From Topomyia yanbarensis (Eukaryota > Arthropoda > Insecta > Diptera > Culicidae): 64,000 nucleotides of DNA. The notes beneath the pieces are model-generated. The model did no database searches. It saw only the letters and a program-made list of their open reading frames with translations, and was not told the DNA's origin. The translations under genes and the position numbers were made by a program. Shown piece after piece: positions 47,105-62,739 of the stretch; within the stretch, counting starts at the first letter, position 1; the number at the start of each line of letters is the position of its first letter. The DNA lies in contig NC_080672.1 in assembly GCF_030247195.1 (NCBI RefSeq), forward strand, positions 394,895,037 through 394,959,036, read 5' to 3'.

Positions 47105-50100
47105 TCATTTGCTTGAAACGGCTCTATCATTGACATTTGTCTGAAATTTCATCGAAAACGAATTTTCTGGTGAAACAATAATAAGTTTTGAAACAAAAAC
47201 AAAACTCGCATGTTTCGCTCCAGATGTAGCAAAATTTGGCTAGATTTTGGAAAGTTCCCAAAATTAATTTTGAATCAAATCCGAATAATATGAACATCAG
47301 AACTTATCAGAGTAGAATTCATTAATACGACGATAGCTCATTGTTTCTGATCTACATTTAAAACACATGTATCTAGGATTAGCAATCTATCCGGCCGACA
47401 ACACGGCTAGCAACCCTATACATGAAGGTTTTTTTTCCTTACAACGTGTTCTCACTCTCACTGTGCGCTCGTTTGGTTGATTCGTGTGCGATCCGAACTT
47501 ACAAACAAATGTACGGGCCCACCGATTGTCTCCCGCATACCACCGTGAGAGAAAAAGAGAGATAGACAGAGAGAGAGAGAGAGAGGTATCGTTTCCGAGT
47601 GTCGAATTATCGATTTTGGGGAAAATATTTGCATACTTGTTGCTTCTTGGTCTCGGATCCGTTGATTTTTTTTGCGTTTGCTTCGGGGCGCTTTACGAAC
47701 ACATTCGCAGCAGTCGTGCTAACTCTACACGGTGTGAATGTGGACTACGTTGGATACCGAGCTGAGTGGTGGTGGGTTGGGGGGGGGGGGGGGGGGTCGG
47801 TAGGGTGAGACGGGCTGGACTTTGCCTTCAATGGGGGAGCCAGGCGCGAGTTTCAAGGACGTTTCTGGTATTTGTCTTGTTTCTATCCTACCCCATCCCT
47901 ATAGGCCCCCGAGGTCTTATCGCGTGTCGTCGGTATAGTTACGCTGCTAAACAGGCTCCCAGCAGGATGGGCTGGCGTTGAACGGCGGCCATTCCACCAA
48001 CCGCCAGCTTGTTTATCCAGTAGCTTGTGTTTCTGTTTTGCTGCGCGGATTTTATCTCGTTGCTTTCGCGACCTATGAAAGGCATACTACCACTGGATAA
48101 CAAATTCAAAGACCTCTGACTCGGCGACGGGAGCGCAGTGTGATAAGAATGTTTGTTGTAGAACTGACGATGTCGAACGAGGCAGCCACTTATTTGTAGT
48201 TCTTGTTATGTTCTCGGGTGTGTCGAGTAATCACCGGCCAGTGAAGGGCCGGGGAATGTGTCCCATCAATAATAAAATGACTCCGGTTCATAATCACCGA
48301 TCAATCGGCGATTACCAGGGATGCCAGATCTAAGGGAGAAAGTAAAATGAATTCTATCCGATTCGATTGAGAAATTGAGATAGAATGAGTTTTTGGGGTT
48401 GCAATATGTAGTTATTAGTGTAGCTGTAAGCGACTGAACCTTTTCGGATTACAATTGCCTGGACGTGTTCGGTACACTTTTATGCCTAGAAATAAGTGTA
48501 TCGAAAGAATTTAGATGATTCGACGTGAATGTGCACTTTAATCACCCTTTTAAGGAATGTGCAAGTTTGTGTAGCACAGTGGAGACCCGTTTTTATCAGC
48601 CCCTTGGTGAATTTTAGGACGTTGATAAAATCGGGACATATATTTTTCTTTCTTGTTAAGAAATTTTTAAGAGATTCTTCTATAGACCCTAGATATAGCC
48701 TCATAACCTTTCCTGATTATTTAGCTTAAATTTCCCTTAAGGAGGTCGGACAGTGCAAAATTTAAAAGAAAATATAATTTTTTTTGCATATTTCGTATCT
48801 CTAACATAAGAAAAATATGCTCAAGAAAGGATTTACTCGAATTCAACTTGGTTAGTCTGCTAGAGGCCATCAAACTACCAACTATCAATTTTCATATGAA
48901 GCTGATAAAATCGGGTCAACAAGCTGAGAAAATCGGAGGTAGATAAAATCGGGTCTTCGCTGTAGTCCAATTTGGTGTGAAATTGTCAATATTATTCGGT
49001 AAAGATTTTAAAGCGCACCGCCCAAAGGTTTCATTAAACCTAACACATGGAAAGAGAAAAAATATTCGCAAACGCTTGAGCATTTCGCGATAATACAAAT
49101 GCGGTCTAGTCTGCGTTGTTGAGCAACAGAAAGATCCTTTTCCTTGATGTGTTCGAATAATTTTTTGTTGAATATGTTGAAACCTCTATCAACTAACAGT
49201 TTTACAGATTTCTTTTAAAATGTGCAATTTTCTAATGTCACATTCTTTGAAGTTTAGAATCTACTTTGTATTACCTTTGAGATTGTTTGCAACTCCCAGC
49301 CAAATAAGTTAACAAAATACAACACCTCTTGCACACTTGCGAATTTTAAATCCCCAACATTTCTCGATTCATAATTATTCAATCATGCGGCTTTAAGAAG
49401 AAAAGGTCATTATTTGAACAGTCTGCCTTTGATCAGAAGTTTTTCTTGAACTTTCCCAAAAGTAAGTGATAAAAAAAATACATGGGACTGACTTGCGATT
49501 ATAGGCAGTAATGGCATTTTATATATTTACTTGTGAAGAATAAAGATGACAAAAAATGAATATTGGCGGCTATCCAGCCAATCTCGTGCATGCGACTTGC
49601 CATTGCGCGTGGTGATCCTTTGGGGGGCGGAAAACATTTGTTTCCTCACCAACTGTGTATTGGGCGTCACTCATTTCTCTCTTGTAGTCGTCCGTGTTCA
49701 TGTTGAGGGCTTCCAGGAGAAAGTGGCCGACCATAAAAAATGACCTTCGCCAATTCGAACAAAAGTTTGCAGTTGTTTTCGGTAGGGGCCATGCAGCACT
49801 GACGTAACATTTGAGAAGGGGGGTATGGAGGTTTACCAAATTTACGACGAAGTGTGACGAGGTAAGTGTGCGACGTAGCATTCCCAAGGGAAATAAAATA
49901 AAATTCTCACAAGTTAATTTTCACGCGGTTTTTCATGTAGTAAGTTTTTCGATTCGCGGAATAGCAAGCTCACCAAAAACGTAAAGATTTTGTACTCTGT
50001 GAGAAATTCTTAGGAAATGATACGTTATTTGCAAGGGGGAGGTTAGAGTTTTGTGATAAAATTGTTACGAATGGGGGATGTAGGGGTTGGCAATCGCCGG

Positions 50101-50130
50101 ACAAATACTACGTCATTTCTGCACCCCCCC
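47105..50130. other. Unassigned region with short simple repeats
   Basis: Contains a GA microsatellite (47565-47586), an 18-base G run (47779-47796) and a relatively GC-rich stretch at 47400-48300 that could be promoter or 5' leader sequence. No coding region was recognised. Sequence at 49780-50130 has the feel of degenerate interspersed repeat (ACGTCATTT..GCACCCCCCC). Confidence 0.35.
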
Positions 50131-52165
<2,035 letters not shown>

Positions 52166-52167
<2 letters not shown>

Positions 52168-52979
52168 CCTCTGTCCGTTAGGACATTTGGACACAACAGC
52201 ATTTTTTTAAAGGGCATAGAAGTTTTTGCATTCAGCATTTTTCAAAAAGAAGATCCATTGCCGTATTTTGTACAGTAAAACTATCTGAGAAACAGTTACA
52301 GTGAATGAAAAGATCTGCACGAAAAAAATACACGCTGAAAAAAAGTGACATTTTTCATAAAAACTAAAATTATGTTAAAAATTAAATCTCAAAAAAACCC
52401 ATTTTCTTAATTTTTTATCTTTCGTCAACAAAAATTTAAAAAGAAAGAACACTTTTTAAATGTGATTGCAATATGGAAACACTATCACTATAAAAAGTTT
52501 TTCCAACGATAGCTTTACACATTTTTTCCATACAAATTGACAGACGAAACTATAATTTTATAATTAAATATTATATTACATAAAATAAATTTTATAATAA
52601 AATATGACTCTAAAATAGTTTGTTAAATTATGCCCTTTTTAGAAATTGTTCGCCTTACTACTCCGTCATGAACTACCAACAATCAAATGTACAGAATGTA
52701 AAAAAATTAAAGACACCCCTTTATCGTTCCAGTTTTTTGTTCATAGGAAAGTTTTGTTGTATTGTACACTAATTTAAATTTTTGATTTACCGTTTAAAGC
52801 CAACAAATAAAATTCCAAAAAAGGTTGAAACACAAGGCCATATTGGGAACCATTTGATAATTACATGGAATAATGAAAATGGGATTCCTCGTTATAGTTT
52901 ATTCGTCAGACCCTATAGTTGATCCTTTTATTAATTGTTTTCATGTAGTTTTCCAATAGCTCCAAATATTTCCCTGATG
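52166..52979. other. Unassigned AT-rich region
   Basis: No gene or element recognised. Confidence 0.35.
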
Positions 52980-53839
52980 TCAAAAGAAAATAAAGAGTAC
53001 AAAGATTAAAAGGGTAACAAAAGTAAAGAGTAAAAATAATGAAACTAGTAAAAAGAGTAGTGCGAGTCAGATGAGTAAATAGAGTAAGATCAGTGAAAAG
53101 ATTAAGTAGAGTAAAAATAGTACAACGAGTGAAAAAAGTGCAAAAAGTAATAAGAGTAAAAAGATTGATAAAAGTGAAATGAGTAAAATGGATAAAATGA
53201 GTATAAAGAGTCAAAATCATAAAAGGAGTAGAAATAGTCAAAAGGGTTAAAAGAGTAAACGCGAAAAAAGAGCAAAAAACGTAAAACAAATTTAAAAGTG
53301 AAAATAGTAAAAAGTATTAAAAAGAGTAAAAAGAATAAATGGACCAAAAAGACTGTAACGAGTAAAAAGAATTATAAGGGTAAAAAGAGTAAAAAAGAGC
53401 AAATAGTGTAAGAAGACCAAAAAATAAATAAAAAGGCAAAAAAAAAGAATACAAGAGTAAAAAGCGTAAAAGGACCACAACGAGTAAAAACACCAAAAGG
53501 AGTAAAAGCATGAAGAGAACAGGAATTAAATTACCTAAAAGAATAAAAAGAACAAAAAAGTAAAAGAGAATAAGATTAAAAGGAATAAAAGGTACTAAAA
53601 AGAGAAAAGGAGTTAATTTAGTAAAAAGAGTAAAACGAGTAATAAGTGTTAATAGAGTAAAAAGCAAGAACAGTGAAAAATATAAGAAAGAATAAAAGGA
53701 TCAAAAGGAATAAAAAGAGTAAAAGCTAAAAGGAAAAAAGAGTAAAAACTGTAAAAAGGAAAAAAGAATAAAGACCTAAAAGATTTACTCGAAAGTAAGT
53801 AAGAATAGTAAGAAGAAAAACAAGAATAAAAAGACAAAA
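52980..53839. repeat. A-rich degenerate satellite block 2a (GAGTAAAAA-type unit)
   Basis: Variants of GAGTAAAAA and AAGAGTAAAAAG recur roughly every 9-12 bases. The block stops at the mosquito repeat (53840) and resumes at 55879. Confidence 0.8.
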
Positions 53840-54720
53840 ACCTGTTTTAATCCACCTAGAGGTGCAATTGTGCCTTTCTCATTTCACCAAACTATGATTT
53901 AATAGCTGGTTCGTACAATATAACATTATGGAAATGTCTTTCATTCTTATTACACTTGGTAAGTATATATAAGAGCACCTTTCTGCATTCATCGCGGTAT
54001 TGTTTGAATCGGAGTTTTCTATGTTGTTGGTGACCTAGATCTACAAATTCAACAGTTGTGTTTACATTTTGGAAAAAAGTCACCTTTTTACATTCATCGC
54101 AGAATTCGTTAGAATCGGGATTTGCTGCGTGATTGTACGTATCACCCTGTAATTCAGGAACCAGAACTCGGATCCACACAAAATTAAACAGCAGCTGATG
54201 GACCTTTCATTTAAAATCAAGTTTGCCAAATCGGTTCAGAAAATTCCGAGAAACCGATGTGGACAAATCAACAATTTTTGTTTTGTAACCATACTCTTCA
54301 ACTCGTAATCCGGAACAAGATGTCGGTTGAAAATGAAATTCAATAGCAACCTATGGGAATGTTATACCTTTCATTTGAATCTTAGTTTGTAAAAATCGGT
54401 TCAGCCATCTCCAAGAAACCGTTGTGGACATTTTGTTAACAAATCCGCACATACACACACATACATACATACATACATACATACATACATACATACATAC
54501 ATACATACATACATACATACATACATACATACATACATACATACATACATACATACATACATACATACATACATACATACATACACACACATACACACAG
54601 ATATTTTGCGATCTCGGCGAACTGAGTCGAATGTTATATGAGACTCGGCACTCCGAGCGTCGGTTAGAAAGTCGGTTTTTGGAGCAATTGCATAACCTTT
54701 CTATATAAGAAAGGCAAAAG
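53840..54720 (+). repeat. Mosquito interspersed repeat, copy 2, with (CATA)n
   Basis: Starts with TTTTAATCCACCTAGAGGTG and TGTGCCTTTCTCATTTCACC and ends with CATAACCTTTCTATATAAGA. It contains CAACTCGTAATCCGGAAC, ATCGGTTCAGCCATCTCC and a CATA microsatellite at 54449-54600. It sits inside the A-rich satellite. Confidence 0.8.
54449..54600. repeat. (CATA)n / (CA)n microsatellite
   Basis: About 30 CATA units flanked by short CA runs, at the same internal position as in the other copies of this repeat. Confidence 0.95.
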
Positions 54721-54929
54721 AATAATATTTAATTAGCTTAATAAGCATGAGTTCAATGTTATCTTCATGTGATTATAATTTGGAAAGGTTGGTGGAATGG
54801 GTTTGAACGTGTAGGGAATGGGGGGTTAGTAGAGTGGGAGTGGAGGATGCGTCAGAAATCCTTCATCTTATTTCGGTATACGGGATGGATGAAGGAAATG
54901 CGGGCGTGAGGGTGGTCCAAGGGGAGGGG

Positions 54930-55878
54930 AGTGATGAAGGAGGGGGGCGGCGACGCAATACTCAACTGCATATTTTGCCTTCCATTTGAGACTTGGTTTG
55001 AGAAAATCGGTTCAGTCATCACCGATGAACCGATGTGACTTTAATTGTGGAATATTCCCGGAATTCCGGACTTCCGGAATCGTCGATAGTGGACAATATA
55101 TTCAAAGAATGTTTGATTGGCTATCAGTGATCTAGATCTGCGATTAGAAGTAATTTGGTGACCATTTCAATAGTTTTTTGCCTCTGAGGTATTACGATTG
55201 TACCGATTTTTATGGGAAATTCCAGTGTATCCTTACTAACACCCCTGTAACTCCGGAAGTAAGAGTCAGAACCGAATGAAATTCAGCAGCAGTTAATGGC
55301 ATTACTGTATCTTTCATTTGAAATCAAGTTTGTAAAAATCGGTAGAGCATTCGTTGTGGAATGGGTGTGCTATTAGCTTAGGAACTTGGCGGGTTCCCCG
55401 GGGGCGTCATGAACCATCATAGGTGGCCAATGTGGTCAAAGCTGCTTTGATTGACCATTAGTGATCCAGACCCGCAAACTTGAGTAATGTTACATCAATT
55501 TTAATATGTTTTACATCATTTGAACATCATGGTGGTACCAGTTTATATGGGAATTTGCTGTGTGACCGCACTCTTCAACCCGTAACTCCGGAACCGGAAG
55601 TCGGATCAACTAAAAATTCAATAGCAGCTTATGGGAGCGTTATACCTTTCAGATGAAACTAAGTTTGCAAAAATCGGTTCAGCCATCTCTGAGAAAATTG
55701 TGTGAGTTTAAATGACACACACACACATACACACACACATACATACACACACAGACATTTGCCGATCTCGACGAACTGAATCGAATGGTGTATGACACTC
55801 GGCCCTCCGGGCATCGGTTAAAAAGTCGATTTTTACAGTGATTGCATAGCCTTTCTTTATATGAGAAAGGCAAAAAGA
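54930..55878 (+). repeat. Mosquito interspersed repeat, copy 3
   Basis: Carries two passes of the TAACTCCGGAA and ATCGGTTCAG-type core, a CA/CATA tract at 55713-55756, CTCGGCCCTCCGGGCATCGG and the end TAGCCTTTCTTTATATGAGA. A-rich satellite resumes at once after it. Confidence 0.75.
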
Positions 55879-56340
55879 TAAGAATACAACAGTAAACGAG
55901 GCAAAAAGCGTAAAAGAACGACAACAAGTAAAACACCAACAGGATAGAAAAAGAGTAAAAAGAATAGATGGTCCAAAAATAGAAAATGAGTAAAATTAGT
56001 AAAAAGAGAAAAATCGTAAATCGAGTCTAAAGTAACAAGAGTGAAAAAATTAGAAAGAGATTTTAGAAAAAACCCAAAAAGAGTGAAAACGAAAAGAGTA
56101 AAAAGCGTAATAAGCCTTCAACAAGTAAGTAAAATCAGCGAAAAGATTAAAAAGTGTAAAAGAAGTAAGAGAAAAACAATAAAAAAACGTTTCGAAAGCG
56201 TAAAAAACAAAAAAAAAAGAATAAACGGTATGAATTTAACGAGTAAGGCCAGGAAGAGTAAAAAAGATCAAAAGGTGCAGAAAGAGTTAAAATAGTAAAA
56301 AGATTTAAAGTAGTGAAAAAGTAAAAGGACAGAGAAAGAG
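55879..56340. repeat. A-rich degenerate satellite block 2b
   Basis: Continuation of 52980-53839: AGTAAAAAG variants dominate, confirming that copies 2 and 3 of the mosquito repeat lie within one satellite block. Confidence 0.75.
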
Positions 56341-56817
56341 TTTGATTGGAAATGGCATTTAAAATCAATTAACGAATAATTTATCGAAATGGTATATTTT
56401 CAAGAATTAATTGTTTTTGTTGAAACATCGCACTTAAAAATATTTACATCTCGCAAGATGCACATAAAAGGAGCGTCACAATTCATTTGAATTTAGATTC
56501 AAGAACATGTAAAAATGCGCTTTATTCAAAATTCTCTATCTCCATTCAACCAAGTTCTACATTAAAAGAAACACAATATTTTATTTCACATGTCATAACA
56601 TGTAAATTTCCATTATCAATCAGCAAAATACGTCGCAATGTTGTTTACATCAAATGTAATTTTCATTTTTTCTAAGTGTGAAGATTATCGTAAGAAAAGC
56701 TTGTTAGTTAATGATAGTTTTTCATTTTTAAAAATTACATTTGAAATGTTTTCTTTCCTTTAAGCTTTATATTAACGAAAGATAAAAAATTTAAAGAATT
56801 CTGAATTAGTTATAAAG

Positions 56818-56888
56818 TTTTCGTTTCGACTTCGTCTCATAAGAATCCGACACTAACTTAGTGACCGGACTGAGCTAGCGGCGGATTG
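56818..56888. repeat. Shared 71-bp repeat right of A-rich block 2
   Basis: GTTTCGACTTCGTCTCATAA, TCCGACACTAACTTAGTGAC and GAGCTAGCGGCGGATTG match 47030-47104. Confidence 0.8.
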
Positions 56889-58400
56889 ACGCTAGCTCCA
56901 AAAACAGAGACACTAATTGTGTTTTTGTTTTGTTTTATTTACGTGACTTTAAATTGGAATATTCATTCGTCACGTACTAATTGTGTGTTCCCGAACAAAC
57001 CGCTAGTTAAGCCTGATGTCTCGCAAGAAAACGATTTTTTTTTTGTATTTAATACAGTATCGATTTTTTTTGGAAAATGCTGCATGTAAACCAAACTTTT
57101 ACGCTCGTTCGAGAAATTGCGCGTCAAAATGATCTGATAGACTGTGGAAACTGTTTATTCTTCCATGTTGGTGAAACGTGTAAAGTTTCACCGGAATCGA
57201 AGATGGCGGTCACGATTTTCATGAATTTTGGACAGATCTTCGTGGACTTCTCGGTTGTCATCGTTAATGACAACCTTGATGCTCAATCAGAGCTTCTTGC
57301 GCTTGCGTGTCACGAGTGTGAGTCTTCCTTCGTTGGTATTAGTTTCATCGCTAAAGCTGCTGACTGATTTTTTGTGATAACTTTTGCCGTTATCATTACC
57401 ATCTGAACAGCAGTCCCAAGTTTGCCATTCTTTTTTGATTCAGCTAACGGTGTTATAGACTGCGTATTGGATTTCATTAAATGAGTGTACATTTGCGGTT
57501 TCTGAGCATGGTTTTCCGTAATGTGCCGTTTGATGACAGAACTGATACGAGTTGATTTGTCCTTGATTTTGCGAAAAGAATGGTGATGGTAACGCCGAGT
57601 GTTTCATATTGTAGACTCTGGCGGGTACTCTAGAGCAGAGAGCTTTGTATATAATGACGTAGAACATTTTTAATTCTATCACAATCGCTATTAAATTCGA
57701 ACCAATTGTAAACAAAATGGTTGAACTGTCATTTTGTTCTTCGATGGTGGCATCATGCTATGTTCGATGGAATACAAAAAAAGACTGCTGAATAGTGAGT
57801 GTCCTTTACCTTTAAAAACAATGTGCTTTAACTTAGGAAAAAATTACACATTCTCGAATCCCCCGTAAACCTGGCATCACTTGCTCATCCTGCCCGTTCA
57901 TCCCGTCCTATCGAGAAGAGAATCTCTGCCGCCAAGAGGAGGAGGAGGTGTTTTGTCCGAAAGAGGCAATTGGTTATTAATTTTCCCTGGCACTTCGATG
58001 AGCGAAGAACGGTCACCCGGATCAAACTGCTGGTCATCTGCTCTACTACCCAAGCCTTTTGATGCCCCGCAAAGTTCGTTGCGTTTTCGCAACTGAACTC
58101 ACCCTGCCTGTTGCTCTGTCTAGCCGTTTGCGTCGTCCGCCTTGTCGGCTAGTGGATCGATCGCGTTGTACCGGAGGGAACAGAGGCAACGCGGGAAAGT
58201 CATTTTTTTTGCCGCACAAAAGTGATGCTCTTGTATCGAACAAGTATGAACAGCTAAACATTAATAATCATAAAGTAGCAAACGCAGAAGCGAAAAAGGA
58301 ACGCAGCGAATGAGATATAATTAATCGCAATCTGAATTACGGCTAGGCTAGGCCAGGCAGTGAACGTACCGGGGGGATACTTCCAGGCGGTGAACACCGG
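56889..58400. other. Unassigned region, possible degenerate coding remnant at 57070-57720
   Basis: Minus-strand frames at 57715-57440 and 57492-57310 overlap in two frames (CHQTAHYGKPC; then KKNGKLGTAVQMVMI). This may be a broken coding sequence of unknown origin. 57880-58400 is more GC-rich, without recognised motifs. Confidence 0.25.
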
Positions 58401-60060
58401 TGTAATGTAACAATTATTCGCGAGATTCAAGCTCTGTTACTGATTTATAGTGTCGCGGAAGACTCGCGCTTGACTACCTTTTAGAGCGGCTATCTAACGT
58501 GAAAGTTTGGCAACGTTTAAAATGGAGAAATAAGACCCCAAAAATAAATTCACCTTAGGCAGCTTAGGAGGTTAATTCGGAGCAGAGGCACGCTCGATTT
58601 GTTCACAGTAGCTCTGGTCAAGGTCTCTAAAACAAACTTGTACTAATTAATTTGAAGTGTATCTCACTGCAATCTGTGCACAGTCCGAACTTCACCGCTG
58701 TTGGAGCTAAATGTGCTACTTTATTTTTGGCTTATGTTTCTTTTTTTTTATGAAAGCTGCTATTATTTATATTCGAATTTGCAATGATAAACATTTTGAG
58801 AAACGTTGCGAAACCGCGTGCAATTAATCATCACCATGTTTTTCATTTCACCACTAGAAACTAGAAAATTGGCCACAAATCGGCAATCTTATTGCATGTG
58901 GCGTGACGATTTATGGTTTTCTATGTTTTTGTAATGTATAACAGAATGTGATGCTAGATCTATTCCGGTATCTTTTACGAGCATCAACATTTGATGCCAA
59001 TTAAATAAAATTCGTGAATGATGATCGTATTATGTATATTGTTAACAGGGACTTAAAAAGAAAATAATTCAATTTGCAAAAGAAAATAATTTAATTTTTA
59101 ATTAATGAAAAGCATGCAAAAGCACTCTGGCAACAATGGTCGCTTGTTGTTTTCATATTTTCGGCGGAGAAAATTAAGAAGAGCAAGAAGCCTGTTGCCG
59201 TCTTTTATTTTAGTGATCACAAGATAACGGCAAATGACGAATGACAGCATTGTGAAATTCGTAATGGCGGTTTCCGGCTACCTCAAAATAGTGAAAGTTG
59301 GTTATTTGTAAATTCAAAGTAACAGCAATAGAAACCCACGTTAATATTAGAAAAGAATTGTGAAGGAGGTTTTCTGTTGAGATAGGTCTGTAATGGCTAT
59401 GATCGCAAATCAGTCCCATAAAGATAGGAAATTCAATAGAAAATGGGACAAATATGCGATCATGGGCAGTGTAATATCCCAGCTCGCAATTGTATATTCC
59501 TGGAGAGTTAGTATCTTCTAACTTATCTTTGCTAAAGGTATTCCCGAGCTTTCCCTTAAAGCGCCGTCGGTCGACAAAACTGATGCAAAATAGCAAAACA
59601 ATAGAAAATGTACCCTGTAATGCACAGAAGTTTGGTTCAACACCAAGCAAAACATTTTCTCTTGATGGTCAGAAGACAGGTCATTGAGCGATCAGAAAAA
59701 ACATCTAGAATCTCACATGAAACAACAAAAGTGCAGCTACAATTTCTAGTTTTGAAGGAAAAATCAACTGGTTTTTGGGTCAGGAGCTGGTGTCCACTAG
59801 GAGGTTGATACCACTATTATCTTACTCCGGACAAACCTAGCCTACAGACAGATGACAAGAATTGATCCACTGGGCTCCTGATCCCATGTTGTAAGAAGTG
59901 ACAAAAACTTTTGGTTTATTTGATAAAGTCACGTTTGCATTAGCTTGGAGGCATCAATCATATTATTTTAAATTTTGAATAGGGGGACCCGGGGCTATTA
60001 AATAATTGAGACCGTGGGGGTAATTCGGACAATTTCTCATAAAATCTGACTGTCGTGCAT
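58401..60060. other. Unassigned region
   Basis: A 146-codon minus-strand frame (59210-59650) shows no recognised domain. Nothing else was assigned. Confidence 0.3.
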
Positions 60061-60099
60061 AGAAATTGAGTGGCAACACTGTTGTGATGCAGTTTGTTT

Positions 60100-60345
60100 T
60101 TATTTGTGCTCTTGGTTTTGAATTGATATTCAAAGCAAATTCGGTGTTTTTAGGCGGATTTTGTGACGTTGTGATAATCGCGAATCTTGACTAATCCGTG
60201 CATTGACGATTTTCGGTTGTGCGGTGACAAAAATCGAAAAAAATGTTTCATTTTTCGATAGTGAAAAGTTGCTTTTTGGTTTTTGACTTATGTGCAATTC
60301 GCCAGTAAAATTTCACATACTTCGTGCTTGCTTCGCCATCTGCAG
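60100..60345 (+). other. Candidate 5' leader exon of a rightward gene
   Basis: Ends at a consensus donor CTGCAG|GTGAGT (GT at 60346). The start is unknown. An acceptor-like TTGTTTTAACAG at 60554-60565 lies 220 bases downstream. Confidence 0.3.
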
Positions 60346-60645
60346 GTGAGTAGCAGTAAGTGTTTCCCGCATTTCATCAAGGCGGTATGAAAGCTCTTGC
60401 AGAAAAGTGTTATAATTGACATAAACAAACGCCGCGTCGTATTGTTGCATGATTGTCAATGAAAATTTATGTTAAACGCGACACTTCGAGAGACGTAAAG
60501 TGAGAAATAAAGAAAATAAGTGAAATCTTTCCAAGGAGTGTCTACTCGAACAATTGTTTTAACAGCGGATCGGGATTGTACGCGTTAGAAAGGCTATTCC
60601 CTCGTTGTGCAATATGGAGTGAATTTTATGTGATGCAATTTAAGA

Positions 60646-60722
60646 ATGGATAATCATGAGAGCGGAGATGGTGGTCAAGGCAAAGGATTGTCAAAGTTGT
60701 CCTATATCAGACTATGCTGTGG
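60646..60722 (+). CDS. Candidate first coding exon, unknown protein
   Basis: ATG at 60646 follows the acceptor at 60565 and has an adequate context (AAGAATGG). It reads MDNHESGDGGQGKGLSKLSY then IRLCC. A GT donor candidate (GG|GTATTT) follows at 60723; without splicing the frame stops at 60751-60753 after 35 codons. I do not recognise the protein and no following exon can be identified. It is proposed only because donor, acceptor and start codon line up on one strand. Confidence 0.22.
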
Positions 60723-60759
60723 GTATTTCTTTGAATATCTACTGCGATTTTGAGTTAGT

Positions 60760-61330
60760 ACGGAGAAGCTCATGTCGTCGAGTGTGTACCTTAGCCGCGA
60801 TCGGTCGACTGTTTTGTTGATAAATTGCGCTGTACTTGCAAATGTGGGAAAGAGAAAGGATTGCACGGGCTGTTTGATGCGTGAGAAAGAAGCTGGAGAT
60901 TTTGAGGATATCTGGAGGTTTGGAATGGGACGAAAAATGGATAAGCAAGTATCAGTCACTCGCGTAAGTAGAAGATGAGGAAGGAAATAGAAAAACTGGT
61001 ATATTTTTCTACAGACATTCTAATTTATATATACAAAAATCAAATAAATACACTAAATACGCGTCCATTTCTTACCTCATGTAAGGAATCGAAAGTCTTA
61101 TTGTAATGTTATAATCCATTTGATACAAACATTACAGTAAGGCGGGGCTGGTTGATGGGACGATGACCTCGGAACATGTCTGGCGCTGTACACGAAATGG
61201 GTCATCGGAAAGTCAATTGAGCTAACACCTACCTAAATCCTTGAACCAAGTTATTTGCATGGATATGTTAAAATACATGCAAACATCTTTTTTCTGTAAA
61301 TCACTACCAGCTAGTGGGAGTTAGGATGGT
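60760..61330. other. Unassigned region
   Basis: No gene or element recognised. Confidence 0.3.

Positions 61331-61331
<1 letters not shown>

Positions 61332-61372
<41 letters not shown>
61332..61372. repeat. (AC)n microsatellite, about 41 bp
   Basis: Uninterrupted AC run. Confidence 0.95.
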
Positions 61373-61375
<3 letters not shown>

Positions 61376-61413
61376 TCTGACTGTCGTGCATATTCGTGGA
61401 ACCGCAAAAAATG

Positions 61414-62126
61414 AAAATAAGAAAGATAATTTAATTGCCTACAAATTTGTTGAAGACTGCTAGTCAATCCGGCTTTGGTAAAAGAAGTTATTAAACTTTT
61501 AACCAAGTGATGTCTGAGTCAGTTTTGCATGGGGCCTAGCAGTGCATGATTGTGGATCAGTACTTGATTCGCACGAACAAAACATTTTTGTGAAATAATG
61601 GTTAGGTTTAGGTCAATAGTATGTGCGGAAGATTTATAGTAAGTAATACGAGTCATGTTTTGGTTAGAAAATTTTACTTCCACATTTTACCGCATAGATG
61701 GCGCCAACACTAACTTTTTAACGGAAAGAGATAGACATTAGGTGTCTTCCACAAAGTTGTAGCGCAAGCATTTTTAAATAATTCTTCCGAACATCTCGAT
61801 ATTCTATCTCACTTCTATGAGAAGTTAGTGTTGCCGCCCTCTATGCGGTTACAGGTAGAACTAAAATTTTCTAACCAAAACATAACTCGTATTATGTACT
61901 ACAATTCTTGTGAATATACTATTCAGCTAAATGTAACCATTATCGCACAAAAATGTATAGTTGGTGGTAATCGAGTACCGATCCACAACTATGCGCTGCT
62001 AGGCCCCATGCAAAACTGACTCAGACATCACTTCGTTAAAAGTTTAATAACTTCTTTTACCAAAGCCGGATTGACTAACAGTCTTCGACAAAGTTGTAGG
62101 CAATTAAATCATTTTTCTTATTTTTA
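61414..62126. mobile_element. About 710-bp palindromic (foldback) element
   Basis: The left arm from 61414 (AATAAGAAAGATAATTTAAT, TGCCTACAA, GTCAATCCGGCTTTGGTAAA, GATGTCTGAGTCAGTTTTGC, ATGGGGCCTAGCAG) is matched inverted from 62126 back to about 61810. Near the centre CGCATAGATGGCGCCAACAC is mirrored by GTGTTGCCGCCCTCTATGCG. Arms are over 300 bp with about 90% identity by eye. No coding frame. Confidence 0.85.

Positions 62127-62739
<613 letters not shown>

Noticed and set aside
59210..59650. 146-codon minus-strand frame as a host gene
   Set aside because: Looks weakly membrane-like, but no family, no splice context and no conserved motif could be recognised.
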